DNA of 64,000 nt from Salinilacustrithrix sp003476595 (GCA_963972525.1 CAXAUZ010000011.1:62001-126000); one strand, 5' to 3'; counted from the stretch's first letter, positions 43,413 through 52,897 are shown. A program made the numbers and translations. Notes: generated by a model from the sequence alone, not told the origin.

Positions 43413-45745
43413 CCGTCGTCTTCGACCTGGTCGGGGTCCAGAACCGCGACCACGGCGAACGGGGCATCGCCCGGTACGTGCTGAACACGGCCCTCGAGGT
43501 CGAGCGGCTCGCCCCCGGGCTCGTGGACCACTGGCTCCTGCGCGGCGACATGCCCGTGCCGGGCACGCTCGAGCCCCTGCTGTCCACCGGGCGGGCCCGC
43601 CTTCTCACCGCGGACCGGTCCTGGCTCGACGTGGGCGAGGGTGGCGTGTTCGTCGCCGGGTCCCTGTTCGAGCTGGACGAGCCGGTGGACGACGTCCTGC
43701 CCCGGCCGTTCCGGGATCCGATCTGGCGGCGCATGGCGGTGCTGTACGACCTCATCCCGCTGCGCTTCCCCGAGGTGTACCTCACCAACGAGGCCCTCCG
43801 GCACCCGTACCTCGCCCGCGTCGAGGTGGCCAAGGCCATGGACCACCTCCTGGCCATCAGCGAGGCCACGGCCCAGGACGCCGAGGCGCTGCTCGCGCAC
43901 CCCCGGACCCGCACCACCGTGGTCGGCGCCGGTGCCGACGAGCGGTTCCGCCCCCACCCCGGCGGGCGCAGCGCCGCCATCGCCGAGATGGCGGCCCGGC
44001 CCCCGGTGCCCGGCATCCGCCCCGGCTACGTGCTGAACCCCAGCGGCATCGAACCCCGCAAGAACATCGACCGCCTGCTCGAGGCCTACGCCTCCCTGGC
44101 GCCCGAGCGGCGAGCCGCCCACCAGCTCGTGCTGGTCTGCAAGACCAACCCCGACGAGGCCGCCCACCTCGCCGCCACCGCGGCCGAGCTCGGGGTCAGC
44201 GACGACCTCCTCGTCACCGGCTACGTCGGCGACGAGGACCTGGTGCGCCTCTACCAGGCCGCCCACCTCGTGGTGTTCCCCTCCCTGTACGAGGGGTTCG
44301 GTCTGCCGGTGCTGGAGGCCATGCAGTGCGGGGCGCCGGCCATCTGCAGCGACTCCTCGTCGCTCAAGGAGGTCCAGACCGACCCGAGCGCCCGGTTCGA
44401 CCCCCACGACGTCGGTGCGATCGCCGCCGCCCTCGATCGGGTCCTGGACGACGACGCCGAGCGCGCCCGCCTCGAGGCCCAGGAGCCGCCCGAGTTCACC
44501 TGGGAGCGCGTCGCCCGGGGAGCCGTCGACCAGATCCGGCGCCTGGAGGCCGAGGCCGGTCGGCACCGCTCGGCGCGGCGCCGTCCCCGGGTCGCCCTCG
44601 TGACGCCGCTGCCGCCGCAGCGCTCGGGCATCGCCACGTACGCGGCCCGGATGATCGAGCACCTGAAGGACGCCGTCGAGCTCACCGTCTTCGTCGACGG
44701 CGGGCTCGAGGAGGTCACGCCCATCCCGGGGGTCGCCGTCCACGAGACCCATGCGTTCCACAGCATCGACGCGTCGGGCCGGCCCTTCGACCGCATCGTC
44801 ACCTTCCTCGGGAACTCGTCGTTCCACGTCGACGCCCTCCAGCTCGTGCGCGACGTGGGCGGCACGGTGCTGCTCCACGACGCCCGGATGACCGGGCTCT
44901 ACTCCGAGGTGCAGAAGGCCCGGCCCGACCGCCTCGTCTTCGGCAGCGTCGGCATGACCGTCGGCACCCGCTACCCCGACCGGTACCGCAAGGCCATCGA
45001 GATGCAGTGGATCATCCCGCCCGACCTGGCCGCCCAGTCCGGCATCCACCTCCTGGCCGAGATCGTCGCCGCCGCCGACCAGGTGCTCGTCCACTCCGGG
45101 TACGCCGCCACCCTCACCGAGCTCGACACCGGGGTGCGACCGGCGGTGGCCTTCCCCATCCCGTGCATCGAGCCCCGGGGTCTCGACGAACCGGTGGACC
45201 CGACCAACCACCGGCTGGTGAGCGTCGGCATCGTGTCTCCCACGAAGTGCCCCGTCGTGCTCATCGAGGCGATGGCCGAGGTCCGCCGACGCATCCCCGA
45301 TGCAACCCTCACCTTCGTCGGCGACGGTCCCGAGGACCACATCGCCGACCTCCGCCGCCGCATCGACGACCTCGGCCTCACCGACGTGGTGACGCTCACC
45401 GGCCACGTGGACGACGAGACGTTCGATCGGATGCTCGCCGAGGCCGCCGCCGCCGTGCAGCTGCGGGCCTTCACCAACGGGGAGTCCTCGGCTGCGGTGA
45501 TGGACGCGCTGAGCGCCGGCGTGCCGACGGTGGTGACCGCGCTCGGCGCCATGACCGAGCTGCCGGACGACGCGGTCGTCCACGTGCGCCCCGGCGCCAC
45601 CGCCGACGAGCTGGCCGACGTCCTGTGCGACCTGCTCGCCGACCCCCGCCGGCGCGGTGCCCTCCGTGCCGGCGCCCACGCCTACGCGGGCGCCAACGGC
45701 TTCGAGCACGCCGCCCGCCGCCTGCTGGAGGCCCTCCGTGCCTGA
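43409..45745 (+). CDS. Tandem GT4-GT4 glycosyltransferase
   Basis: A 778-residue fusion of two GT-B glycosyltransferases. The first, residues 1-390, has GIEPRKNIDRLLEAY and the donor-site motif FPSLYEGFGLPVLEAM. The second starts near residue 393 (VALVTPLPPQRSGIATYAARM) and runs to the end with TFVGDGPEDHIADL and a variant donor site AFTNGESSAAVMDAL. Each half probably adds one sugar, so a disaccharide step may be carried by one polypeptide. Start GTG 43409, coupled to the methyltransferase; the stop overlaps the next gene by 8 nt. Confidence 0.9.
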   Translation: MTVVFDLVGVQNRDHGERGIARYVLNTALEVERLAPGLVDHWLLRGDMPVPGTLEPLLSTGRARLLTADRSWLDVGEGGVFVAGSLFELDEPVDDVLPRPFRDPIWRRMAVLYDLIPLRFPEVYLTNEALRHPYLARVEVAKAMDHLLAISEATAQDAEALLAHPRTRTTVVGAGADERFRPHPGGRSAAIAEMAARPPVPGIRPGYVLNPSGIEPRKNIDRLLEAYASLAPERRAAHQLVLVCKTNPDEAAHLAATAAELGVSDDLLVTGYVGDEDLVRLYQAAHLVVFPSLYEGFGLPVLEAMQCGAPAICSDSSSLKEVQTDPSARFDPHDVGAIAAALDRVLDDDAERARLEAQEPPEFTWERVARGAVDQIRRLEAEAGRHRSARRRPRVALVTPLPPQRSGIATYAARMIEHLKDAVELTVFVDGGLEEVTPIPGVAVHETHAFHSIDASGRPFDRIVTFLGNSSFHVDALQLVRDVGGTVLLHDARMTGLYSEVQKARPDRLVFGSVGMTVGTRYPDRYRKAIEMQWIIPPDLAAQSGIHLLAEIVAAADQVLVHSGYAATLTELDTGVRPAVAFPIPCIEPRGLDEPVDPTNHRLVSVGIVSPTKCPVVLIEAMAEVRRRIPDATLTFVGDGPEDHIADLRRRIDDLGLTDVVTLTGHVDDETFDRMLAEAAAAVQLRAFTNGESSAAVMDALSAGVPTVVTALGAMTELPDDAVVHVRPGATADELADVLCDLLADPRRRGALRAGAHAYAGANGFEHAARRLLEALRA

Positions 45746-46652
45746 TCGCTCGTTCCTGCGCCGCCGCAGGCCTGGCCTGCCCGACGTCGACCTCCAGGCC
45801 GTCCCGCTCAACGCCGCCTGCCTTGTCGAGGACTTCGCCGCCCTCGAGGGCTGGATGCGCCACGTCTTCCCGTGGGGCCAGGAGGTCCACGGCCGCCGCT
45901 TCCCGCGGGGCGTCGAGTACCGGAAGCACTGGGAGGTCGTCCAGGCCGCCCGCGCCCTGTCCGCCGGCGGCGTGCTGCGCCCCGATGCCGAGGTGCTCGG
46001 GGTCGGGGCCGGCACCGAGCCCACGGTCTTCTGGCTCACCAACCACGTGAAGCGGGTGTTCGCCACCGACCTGTACCTCGCCGGTGGCTGGGAGGAGTCC
46101 GCCAGCCAGCGGATGCTCACCGAGCCCGGGTCGGCGTGGCAGGGGGAATGGAACCCCCGCCGCCTCGTCGTGCAGCACATGGACGCCCTCGACCTGCGCT
46201 ACGAGGACGACTCCTTCGACGCCATCTTCTCCTCGAGCAGCATCGAGCACTTCGGCACCCACGACGACGTGGCCCGCAGCATCCGGGAGGCCCACCGGGT
46301 GCTCAAGCCCGGCGGCGTGCTGTCGGTGTCGACCGAGCTGCGCATCGCCGGCCCCGGCCCGGGCCTGCCCGACATCCTCATGTTCGACCGCGACCAGCTG
46401 GCCGCCTGCGTCACGGACGCCGCGCCCTGGGAGCCGATGGACCCGATGCGGCCGACCCTGCCGGACCCGGCCCTGGCGGTGGACTTCGCCGACGCCGCCG
46501 CCGACGTGCAGGCCCACGTCGCCGAGCACGGCGAGATCAAGTGGGCCGACCTGCGCTGGTCCCGCTACCCGCAGATCGTGCTGCGGCACCTGGACTACGA
46601 CGACGAGCGTCTCTGGACCAGCGTCCACCTGGCCCTGCGCAAGCCTCGCTGA
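45738..46652 (+). CDS. SAM-dependent methyltransferase
   Basis: A 304-residue protein starting at GTG 45738 inside the end of the glycosyltransferase gene. A basic N-terminus (RSFLRRRRPG) precedes a class I methyltransferase fold: VLGVGAGTEPTVFWL as motif I, AIFSSSSIEHFGTHDDV as motif IV and HRVLKPGGVLSVSTE as motif V. The EHFG element is shared with the methyltransferase at 42375. It is probably part of the same polysaccharide modification pathway; the acceptor is unknown. Confidence 0.87.
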   Translation: MPDRSFLRRRRPGLPDVDLQAVPLNAACLVEDFAALEGWMRHVFPWGQEVHGRRFPRGVEYRKHWEVVQAARALSAGGVLRPDAEVLGVGAGTEPTVFWLTNHVKRVFATDLYLAGGWEESASQRMLTEPGSAWQGEWNPRRLVVQHMDALDLRYEDDSFDAIFSSSSIEHFGTHDDVARSIREAHRVLKPGGVLSVSTELRIAGPGPGLPDILMFDRDQLAACVTDAAPWEPMDPMRPTLPDPALAVDFADAAADVQAHVAEHGEIKWADLRWSRYPQIVLRHLDYDDERLWTSVHLALRKPR

Positions 46653-46709
46653 CTTCCGGTTCTGCTCAAGTCCACCCCTCCAGGGTGCCGATGAAGGAGG
46701 CGATCACGC

Positions 46710-48050
46710 ATGTCGCCCCTCCGCACCCGCCGCACCCTCGCCGTCCTGGCCGCGCTCGCCCTGAGCCTGCCGGTGGCCACCGGTGTCGCCGGCGCGCTCC
46801 CGGCCGAGCCGCCGCCGGACTGGGACAGCGCCGAGGTCGTCGAGCTGCCCGAGGAGCCCGACGCCCAATTGATGCCCACCAGCGCCTACCCCGAGGTGCC
46901 CGGCGTCGACCTGCTGGGGCTGGGCTACCAGGGCGAGCCCCTCGACGCCGAGCTGCTCGACCGCATCGGCGCGCCGCTCCCCGAGGATCCTGAGGAGCGC
47001 ATCGGGGAGATCTCGGTCCGCCTGGAGATCGGTCCCGGCCAGCGCGACGGCCTCGCCGAGGCCCAGGAGCTCCTGCGCGCCGCGGTGGCCACGCTCGGAC
47101 CGGCCGCCGAGCAGCTGCGCGGTGCCCTCGCCGTGAGCCAGCGGCACGAGGCCGAGGCCACCACCCGTGCAGCCGAGGCCCGACAGCGCCTGCGCGCTCG
47201 CACCGAGGCACTCGCCACCCACCGCCAGGACATGGCCGAGGTCGCGGTCGCCGCTTACGTCAGCCCGCCCGATGCCGACGTGCTCGCCCAGGTCCTCGGC
47301 GGCGCGGCCACGACCACCAGCGACCTGAGCGCCGGCGTGCTGTTCTCGGCCAAGGCCGACCACGACGGCCTCGTCCGCGACGAGCTCGAGGTCTCCATCG
47401 CCGTGGCGAAGGAGCGCCTCGCCGCCGCCCGCACGGTGGTGGCGGCTGCGACCGCCCGCACCACCGCGACCGCCACGTCTCTGGCCGAGGCCGAGACCCG
47501 ACTCGACGCGCATCGTCTGGCACTCGAGCTGGTGGAAGCCGCCCGTCTGACGATCGAGGAGCAGCTGCCCGCCCTCCAGGCCGATCTGGACCGCACCATC
47601 GAGGAGACCTGGGGCCGCCTCGAGGAGCTCATCGGCATCGACGTCACGGCCCTCGGCGGGGTCCCGACCACGGTGGTGAAGGGCATCACCATCCACCCGG
47701 CCATCGCCCCCCGCCTGCACGCCCTGCTCGAGCACGCCCACGCCGACGGCGTGCCCCTCGGCGGCTGGGGCCACCGCTCCACCGAGCGCCAGATCGAGCT
47801 CCGCCGCAAGCACTGCGGCCCGACCCCCGAGGACGTCTTCCTCAAGAAGGCCTCGGAGTGCTCACCGCCGACCGCGAAGCCGGGCAAGTCCATGCACGAG
47901 CGGGGCCTGGCCGTGGACTTCCACCTGGCCGGTCGCAGCATCTCGACCCGCTCGTCGCCGGGCTACCTGTGGCTGGCCGAGCACGCCGCCACCTACGGCT
48001 TCTACAACCTGCCCAGCGAGCCCTGGCACTGGTCGGTCAACGCCAAGTGA
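46710..48050 (+). CDS. Exported coiled-coil protein with M15 (VanY-like) peptidase domain
   Basis: A 446-residue protein. A strong AAGGAGG sits at about 46694-46700. The signal peptide covers about 1-30; residues 110-310 are Ala/Glu/Arg-rich coiled coil (as in PcsB/RipC-type wall hydrolases); residues 330-446 form an M15B D-Ala-D-Ala carboxypeptidase domain with SMHERGLAVDFH (His and Asp zinc ligands) and EPWHWSV. It likely trims peptidoglycan stems at the cell surface. The stop codon is part of a 26-bp palindrome shared with the convergent glycosyltransferase gene. Confidence 0.9.
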   Translation: MSPLRTRRTLAVLAALALSLPVATGVAGALPAEPPPDWDSAEVVELPEEPDAQLMPTSAYPEVPGVDLLGLGYQGEPLDAELLDRIGAPLPEDPEERIGEISVRLEIGPGQRDGLAEAQELLRAAVATLGPAAEQLRGALAVSQRHEAEATTRAAEARQRLRARTEALATHRQDMAEVAVAAYVSPPDADVLAQVLGGAATTTSDLSAGVLFSAKADHDGLVRDELEVSIAVAKERLAAARTVVAAATARTTATATSLAEAETRLDAHRLALELVEAARLTIEEQLPALQADLDRTIEETWGRLEELIGIDVTALGGVPTTVVKGITIHPAIAPRLHALLEHAHADGVPLGGWGHRSTERQIELRRKHCGPTPEDVFLKKASECSPPTAKPGKSMHERGLAVDFHLAGRSISTRSSPGYLWLAEHAATYGFYNLPSEPWHWSVNAK

Positions 48051-48108
48051 AACTGGCAGCTGTGAGGTCACACACGGGCTTCGTGTGACCTCACAGCTGC
48101 CAGTTTCA
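48048..48108. terminator. Perfect 26-bp palindrome holding both convergent stop codons
   Basis: Arms 48048-48073 and 48083-48108 are perfectly complementary over 26 bp with a 9-nt loop. The outermost three bases of each arm are the TGA stop of the flanking gene (48050 on plus, 48106 on minus). It contains the ACTGGCAG core found in the other repeats here. Bidirectional termination is the simplest role; the perfect symmetry is far beyond what termination needs. Confidence 0.85.
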
Positions 48109-49407
48109 TTCTTCGAGGTCGGCGATCCGCTCGTCCAGGCGGCGCAGGTCGGTGCGCAGGCGGTCGATGACCTCGTCGAGGTGACCGGCGACCGGCTCGA
48201 CCTGCCAGGCGGTGACCCGGGCGATGAGGCGCTTCACCTGGGGGATGCCGGGTCGGGCCGACTCGGTGGAGGCCCGGGGCGTGTGGTGCAGCCGGTCGGC
48301 CTGGAGCGGGGCGCGGCCGCCGTCGTCGGCCCGCTCGCGGATGAGGCGCTGGATGGCCGCCTGCTCGCGGGGCACGTCGGCCGCGTCCCGTGCCGTCTCG
48401 GCGCCGAGGGTCAGCCCGGCGACCTCGGCCATGGCCACGGCGAGGGCGTCGTCGTCGGCCACGACCCGGGACCCGGCGGGGGCCTGGGCGGCGAGCCCGC
48501 CGACATCGGTGGCGATCACCGGCACGTCGTAGATGCCGGCCCGCTCGATGACCGATGACGACCAGATCTCGCGGTAGGGCAGCACGAGGCAGTCGGCGGC
48601 GACCAGCCAGCGGTCGAACTCCTCGTCGCTGACGTAGCCCGGGCGGAACTCGGCGCCGTCGACCCGGCGGCAGAGCGAGTCGAGCTCCTCGCGGTAGTCG
48701 ACCAGATCGGGGTGGTCGATGCGGATGTCGCCCACGACGTAGATGCGGGCCCGGCCGTCGGGGTCGTCGAGGCGATCGAGGGCGCGGACGCCCCGGTCGA
48801 ACCCCTTGTGGCGCTGCACGAACCCGATGGAGAGGAACACGAAGGCGTCGGCCGGCACGCCGAGGCTCGCCCGGGCGTCTTCACGGGTGGTCTCGGTGCG
48901 GCGGGCGAAGTTGCTGCCGTGGTCGACGAGGGTGACCGTGCCCGGCGCCAGGTCGAAGGCCTCGGTGAGGCGCTGCTGCTCGGGCTCGGTGTGCACGGTG
49001 ACCGCGGCCGCCGCAGACAGGGCGGCGTGCCCGAGCCGCCGCGCCTGGGGATCGCCGGCGGGCTCGTCGTACTCGATCTCGTGGACCCGCAGCTCGACCT
49101 TCGTGACCGAGCACAGCACCCGCAGCAGGCCCCAGACCGCCAGCCGCTCCCGCCGGCCCCGGCAGGCACCGAAGAGCAGCTCCGGGTACAGCTGGAGCAC
49201 GACGCGGTCGTAGCCGCGGGCGACGCGGATCAGCCGGCCCATGCCGAGCGCGGAGCCGAGGCGGAGGTGGTGCTGGGCTGCCGACGGCAGTGGGGAGAGC
49301 ACCTCCATGTCCCGACCGGCGGCGCGGGCGGCGGCGACCTCCTGCACGGCGTAGTTGGCGATGCCGTCGCGGTAGGGCGCGTACGGCGTGACCATCAGCT
49401 CGGTCAT
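48106..49407 (-). CDS. GT4 glycosyltransferase with C-terminal coiled coil
   Basis: A 433-residue GT-B enzyme. N-terminal MTELMVTPYAPYRDGIANYA is a nucleotide-sugar transferase start; donor-side motifs are FVQRHKGFDRGVRAL, VLPYREIWSSSVIERAG and PVIATDVGG. The final 45 residues (AGHLDEVIDRLRTDLRRLDE) are coiled coil, possibly for complex assembly with the other locus proteins. ATG 49407 overlaps the stop of the upstream glycosyltransferase (ATGA). The stop lies in the 26-bp palindrome. Confidence 0.9.
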   Translation of the reverse strand: MTELMVTPYAPYRDGIANYAVQEVAAARAAGRDMEVLSPLPSAAQHHLRLGSALGMGRLIRVARGYDRVVLQLYPELLFGACRGRRERLAVWGLLRVLCSVTKVELRVHEIEYDEPAGDPQARRLGHAALSAAAAVTVHTEPEQQRLTEAFDLAPGTVTLVDHGSNFARRTETTREDARASLGVPADAFVFLSIGFVQRHKGFDRGVRALDRLDDPDGRARIYVVGDIRIDHPDLVDYREELDSLCRRVDGAEFRPGYVSDEEFDRWLVAADCLVLPYREIWSSSVIERAGIYDVPVIATDVGGLAAQAPAGSRVVADDDALAVAMAEVAGLTLGAETARDAADVPREQAAIQRLIRERADDGGRAPLQADRLHHTPRASTESARPGIPQVKRLIARVTAWQVEPVAGHLDEVIDRLRTDLRRLDERIADLEE

Positions 49408-50663
49408 CGGGCACCCCCTTCCGCGACAGGGGAACTGCCAGTTCCAGGAGGGGGTGTGGCCGGGGGGCTGGTCCAGTCCAGGAGGAGCTGGTCGACGCGG
49501 TCGCCGATGCGGGTGGGGTCGTAGTGCTCCACGACGTAGTCGCGGCCCGGGGCGGCCATGGCCCCGAAGGCGTCGGGATCGGCGCCGACGAGGGCGAGGG
49601 CCTCCATCAGCTCCCGCTGGCTGCGGTAGGTGACCCCGGCGCCGGAGCGCTGCACGTGCCACCGCACGACCTCGCTGGCGTCGTTGGCGATCACCGGGGT
49701 GCCGGCGCCCCACGCCTCGAGCACGGTGCGGGAGAAGCTCTCGAGCGCGGACGGCTGCACGTACGCGGCCGCGGCCGCCATGGCGTCGTTGCGCTCGTCG
49801 TCGGACACGAAGCCGAGGTCGAGGACGCGGTCGGCGGGCAGGCCGGGCGGGAGCTCGACCTCGCCGACCCCGGAGGTGACGAGGCGCAGGCCGGCGCTGC
49901 GGTGCACCCGGCGGAACGCGTCGAGCAGCTCGGTCCAGCCCTTGGCCCACTCGCGCCGTCCGGCGTAGTAGATGAAGGGGCCGTCGAGGCCGTGCCGGGC
50001 CCGGAACCCGTCGGGGTCGTAGCGGTCCGGCAGCGTGATGGCCGACCCGACCACCTCGGTGCGGGCCGGGAGGCGGAACAGGCGCTCGGCCAGCTCGGCC
50101 TCGGGGTCGGACAGGAAGAAGATGCCCCGGGCCCCGGAGAACAGCGGCTGGTAGATGTCGAGGTAGGCCGCCGGCTCGTCGTGGAGGCAGGGCATGAGGA
50201 TCGTGCGCTCGGGTCGGATCTGGCCGACGGCGAACGTTGTCCAGAACATGTAGGGCGCGAGCACGATGGCCCGGTACGAGGCGCCGTGGTCGAGCACGTG
50301 GTGCCACAGCCCGCTGACCCGGAGGCTGTCGTTCATCCACAGCTGCTGCTCGGCCAGGGTCAGCGTGGCGCCCGAGAGGAGCCGGTCGCCCAGGACCTTG
50401 CGGTGGACGCCCGGCGTGTCGGTCTGGGTCTCGAAGCGCCGCACGGTGACGTCGCCGTCGCGGCTCGTGCCGGCCGGGTACTCGTTGGCCCAGGTGAAGT
50501 GGTCGCGGGCGCAGGTGGTGAGGATCTCGACCTCCCACCCCCGTGCCGCCAGCATGTGCGCGGTCTCGGAGATGACCGCCTCGGCGCCGCCGACGACCTC
50601 GGGGCCGTAGCGGGGCGGGACGAGGGCGATCGTGCCGGATCGGTCGGCGTCGGAGTCGGTCAT
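49404..50663 (-). CDS. GT4 glycosyltransferase
   Basis: A 419-residue GT-B enzyme beginning MTDSDADRSGTIALVPPRYG with the GGAEAVISETA acceptor-side motif and YYAGRREWAKGWTELLDAF and VQPSALESFSRTVLEAWG on the donor side. The C-terminal 20 residues are Pro/Gly-rich and contain a 15-bp hairpin sequence (49431-49445) of the kind found at 8519, so the 3' end may have been extended by a repeat. Both ends overlap neighbours by 4 nt within the exporter operon. Confidence 0.9.
   Translation of the reverse strand: MTDSDADRSGTIALVPPRYGPEVVGGAEAVISETAHMLAARGWEVEILTTCARDHFTWANEYPAGTSRDGDVTVRRFETQTDTPGVHRKVLGDRLLSGATLTLAEQQLWMNDSLRVSGLWHHVLDHGASYRAIVLAPYMFWTTFAVGQIRPERTILMPCLHDEPAAYLDIYQPLFSGARGIFFLSDPEAELAERLFRLPARTEVVGSAITLPDRYDPDGFRARHGLDGPFIYYAGRREWAKGWTELLDAFRRVHRSAGLRLVTSGVGEVELPPGLPADRVLDLGFVSDDERNDAMAAAAAYVQPSALESFSRTVLEAWGAGTPVIANDASEVVRWHVQRSGAGVTYRSQRELMEALALVGADPDAFGAMAAPGRDYVVEHYDPTRIGDRVDQLLLDWTSPPATPPPGTGSSPVAEGGAR
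49431..49445. repeat. Short palindrome GGAACT-GCC-AGTTCC inside the gene 3' end
   Basis: A perfect 6-bp stem with a 3-nt loop, 14 nt identical with the hairpin after the E2 gene at 8519-8539. It lies in the last codons of the glycosyltransferase gene, 24 nt from the start of the next gene. Confidence 0.6.
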
Positions 50664-51868
50664 GGTGTGCGCTGCCCCGTGCTGTGCTCGACCTCGATGT
50701 CCAGCTCCACCCGTCCGATGATGGGCCGGCCGCTGAACACGTCGAACGTGCAGGCCTCGAGGTCCTGGTCGTACTGGAACGTCTCCGACGGGTCCTGCAG
50801 CACCAGCCCGACGCGGTAGGAGCCGTCGAGGAACGGGAGCCGGTCGATGCGGAACCGGACCGAGCCGGCGCCGTCGAGCGCCTCGAGGTCGTGGCCCAGC
50901 AGGTCGAACGTGCTGGCGTTGAGCATCTGGACGCCGTCGTGGGTGGTGATGACGATGCGGGCCCGCGCCGAGGGGACGAGGTCGGCGGCCACGTAGCGCA
51001 GCTCGATGGTGACGCCGTCGCCGGGCTGGACGGTGTCGCTGCCGTCGTCGGCCGTTGCCGTCGCACCCGCGATCCGGAGGGCGCCGCCCGCCGCCGCAGC
51101 TGCGGCCTCGGCCAGCACCGGGTCGGTGGAGCCGCTCGACGCGTGCAGGGCGTGGCGGAACACCCGCACCGCCTCGGCGGTGTCGCCGACGTGCAGGGAG
51201 TGGCCGTGGTCGAGCACCAGCGCCCGGTCGCAGAGCTGGATGACCTGGTCGGGGGAGTGGGTGACCAGCACGATGGTGCGGCCCTCGGTCTGGAAGCGCC
51301 GGACCCGCTCGAGGCACTTGCGCTGGAAGTTCTCGTCGCCCACGGCCAGCACCTCGTCGACGAGCAGCACGTCGGGTTCGAGGTTGACGGCCACGGCGAA
51401 GCCGAGCCGGGCGTACATGCCCGAGGAGTAGTACTTGACCTGCTGGTCGATGAACTCCTCGAGCTCGGCGAAGGCGACGATCTCGTCGAAGATGCGCGTG
51501 ACGTGCTCGCGGCTGAAGCCGAGGATGGATCCGTTGAGGAACACGTTCTCGCGGCCGGTGAGGTCGGGGTGGAAGCCGGCGCCGAGCTCGAGCATGGCGG
51601 CCATGCGACCCCGCACCCGGATCTCGCCGGAGGTGGGCCGGATGGTGCCGGCGATGCACTTGAGCAGCGTGGACTTGCCCGACCCGTTGTGCCCGAGGAG
51701 CCCGATGGTCTCGCCCTGGGCGACCTCGAGGTCGATGTCGTGGAGGGCGTCGAACTCCTTCACCTCGTTCTTGCGGAAGTAGAGGAGGCGCTCCTTGATG
51801 CTCTTGTTCGGTTCGGTGTGCCGTCGGAAGCGCTTGGTGACCCCGACGATCTCGATCGCGGGCTCCAT
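50660..51868 (-). CDS. wzt: Polysaccharide ABC exporter ATPase, Wzt-type with C-terminal domain
   Basis: A 402-residue ATPase. Residues 1-250 are the nucleotide-binding domain with Walker A GLLGHNGSGKSTLLK, signature YSSGMYARLGFAVA and Walker B VLLVDEVLAVGD. Residues 270-402 form a beta-rich extension like the Wzt C-terminal domain that binds the glycan chain end in E. coli O-antigen export (GVTIELRYVAADL, FDLLGHDLEALDG, FLDGSYRVGLVL). ATG 51868 shares one base with the permease stop (TGATG). Its substrate should be a chain made by the adjacent glycosyltransferases. Confidence 0.93.
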   Translation of the reverse strand: MEPAIEIVGVTKRFRRHTEPNKSIKERLLYFRKNEVKEFDALHDIDLEVAQGETIGLLGHNGSGKSTLLKCIAGTIRPTSGEIRVRGRMAAMLELGAGFHPDLTGRENVFLNGSILGFSREHVTRIFDEIVAFAELEEFIDQQVKYYSSGMYARLGFAVAVNLEPDVLLVDEVLAVGDENFQRKCLERVRRFQTEGRTIVLVTHSPDQVIQLCDRALVLDHGHSLHVGDTAEAVRVFRHALHASSGSTDPVLAEAAAAAAGGALRIAGATATADDGSDTVQPGDGVTIELRYVAADLVPSARARIVITTHDGVQMLNASTFDLLGHDLEALDGAGSVRFRIDRLPFLDGSYRVGLVLQDPSETFQYDQDLEACTFDVFSGRPIIGRVELDIEVEHSTGQRTP

Positions 51869-52809
51869 CACAGCTCTTCGCCGAGGTCGGCCTCGAGCTT
51901 CCCGAAGATCTTCACGCCGATGACGAGCACCACCGCGGCCATCGCCCCGGAGATGGCGAGGTTCTCCAGGTACCACATGCCGGATCGGCCGAGGAGGAAG
52001 TCGAAGTTCGCCGCGGCCTGGGTGCCGATCTCGTGGGTCGGGTTGTAGATCACCCGCTGGAACGTGGTGACCACGGGGATCATCGGGTTGAGCATGGCCA
52101 GGCGGTCGGTGATGCCCCGCTCGGCGAGCAGGTCGCCCACGAGGTCGAACTGGTACACGATCGGCGTCAGCCAGAACCAGGCCAGGAACACCAGCTCGAG
52201 GAAGTGCTGCACGTCGCGGTAGTGGACGTTGACGGCCGAGAGCACGATGCCGAGGGCCGCGGACCACAGGACGGTGACCGCCAGCGCCGGGATGAGCAGG
52301 GGCAGGTACTCCCAGGCCGGCGCGCGCTGGAACACCACCAGGGCGATGACGAGCACGACGAACTGGAAGAAGAAGTTGATGAGGGCCGCGCCGATGGCCG
52401 ACAGCGGCAGGATCTCCCGGGGGAACCACACCTTCTGCACGAGCGGGCCGTTGCCCGTGATGGAGATCGTGGCGCCGGTGACGCCGGTGGAGAACATCGT
52501 CCAGGCGAGCAGGCCGCTGAGCAGGAACACCCCGTAGAGGGGCACGTCGGTGCGCAATAGCACCGCGAACACGATGCTGAAGACGACCAGGTACAGCAGC
52601 GGGTTCAGGAGGGTCCAGAGGAACCCGAGGATGCTGTCCTTGTACTTGATCTTCAGCTCGCGCCGGGTGAGCGAGCCGAGCAGCTCGCGGTACTCCCAGA
52701 TCCGCCGGCCCCGCTGCAGGAAGCCCGGCGCGACGGTGCGGTTCTCACGGACTTCGTAGTGCGAACGCCGAGCAGAGGGCTCGTGGCGTTCGGGGGTGGC
52801 GGCGGTCAC
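51868..52809 (-). CDS. wzm: Polysaccharide ABC exporter permease, Wzm/TagG-type
   Basis: A 313-residue ABC-2 permease. Start GTG 52809 is preferred; upstream in-frame residues to 52962 are Pro/Arg-rich and non-native. The pre-TM amphipathic motif ELLGSLTRRELKIKYKDSIL is typical of TagG/Wzm permeases. Six TM helices follow, with YRDVQHFLELVFLAWFWLTPI as the characteristic last-third motif. It pairs with the ATPase encoded directly downstream to export a lipid-linked polysaccharide. Confidence 0.93.
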   Translation of the reverse strand: MTAATPERHEPSARRSHYEVRENRTVAPGFLQRGRRIWEYRELLGSLTRRELKIKYKDSILGFLWTLLNPLLYLVVFSIVFAVLLRTDVPLYGVFLLSGLLAWTMFSTGVTGATISITGNGPLVQKVWFPREILPLSAIGAALINFFFQFVVLVIALVVFQRAPAWEYLPLLIPALAVTVLWSAALGIVLSAVNVHYRDVQHFLELVFLAWFWLTPIVYQFDLVGDLLAERGITDRLAMLNPMIPVVTTFQRVIYNPTHEIGTQAAANFDFLLGRSGMWYLENLAISGAMAAVVLVIGVKIFGKLEADLGEEL

Positions 52810-52897
52810 GGAAGGTGCACACTCCGTCTCGGGGCAGCCGCCGATGGTACCGGGTCGTGCCGTTCCGACCGCACTTGCCGGGCGGGCCGGGCGGGCC

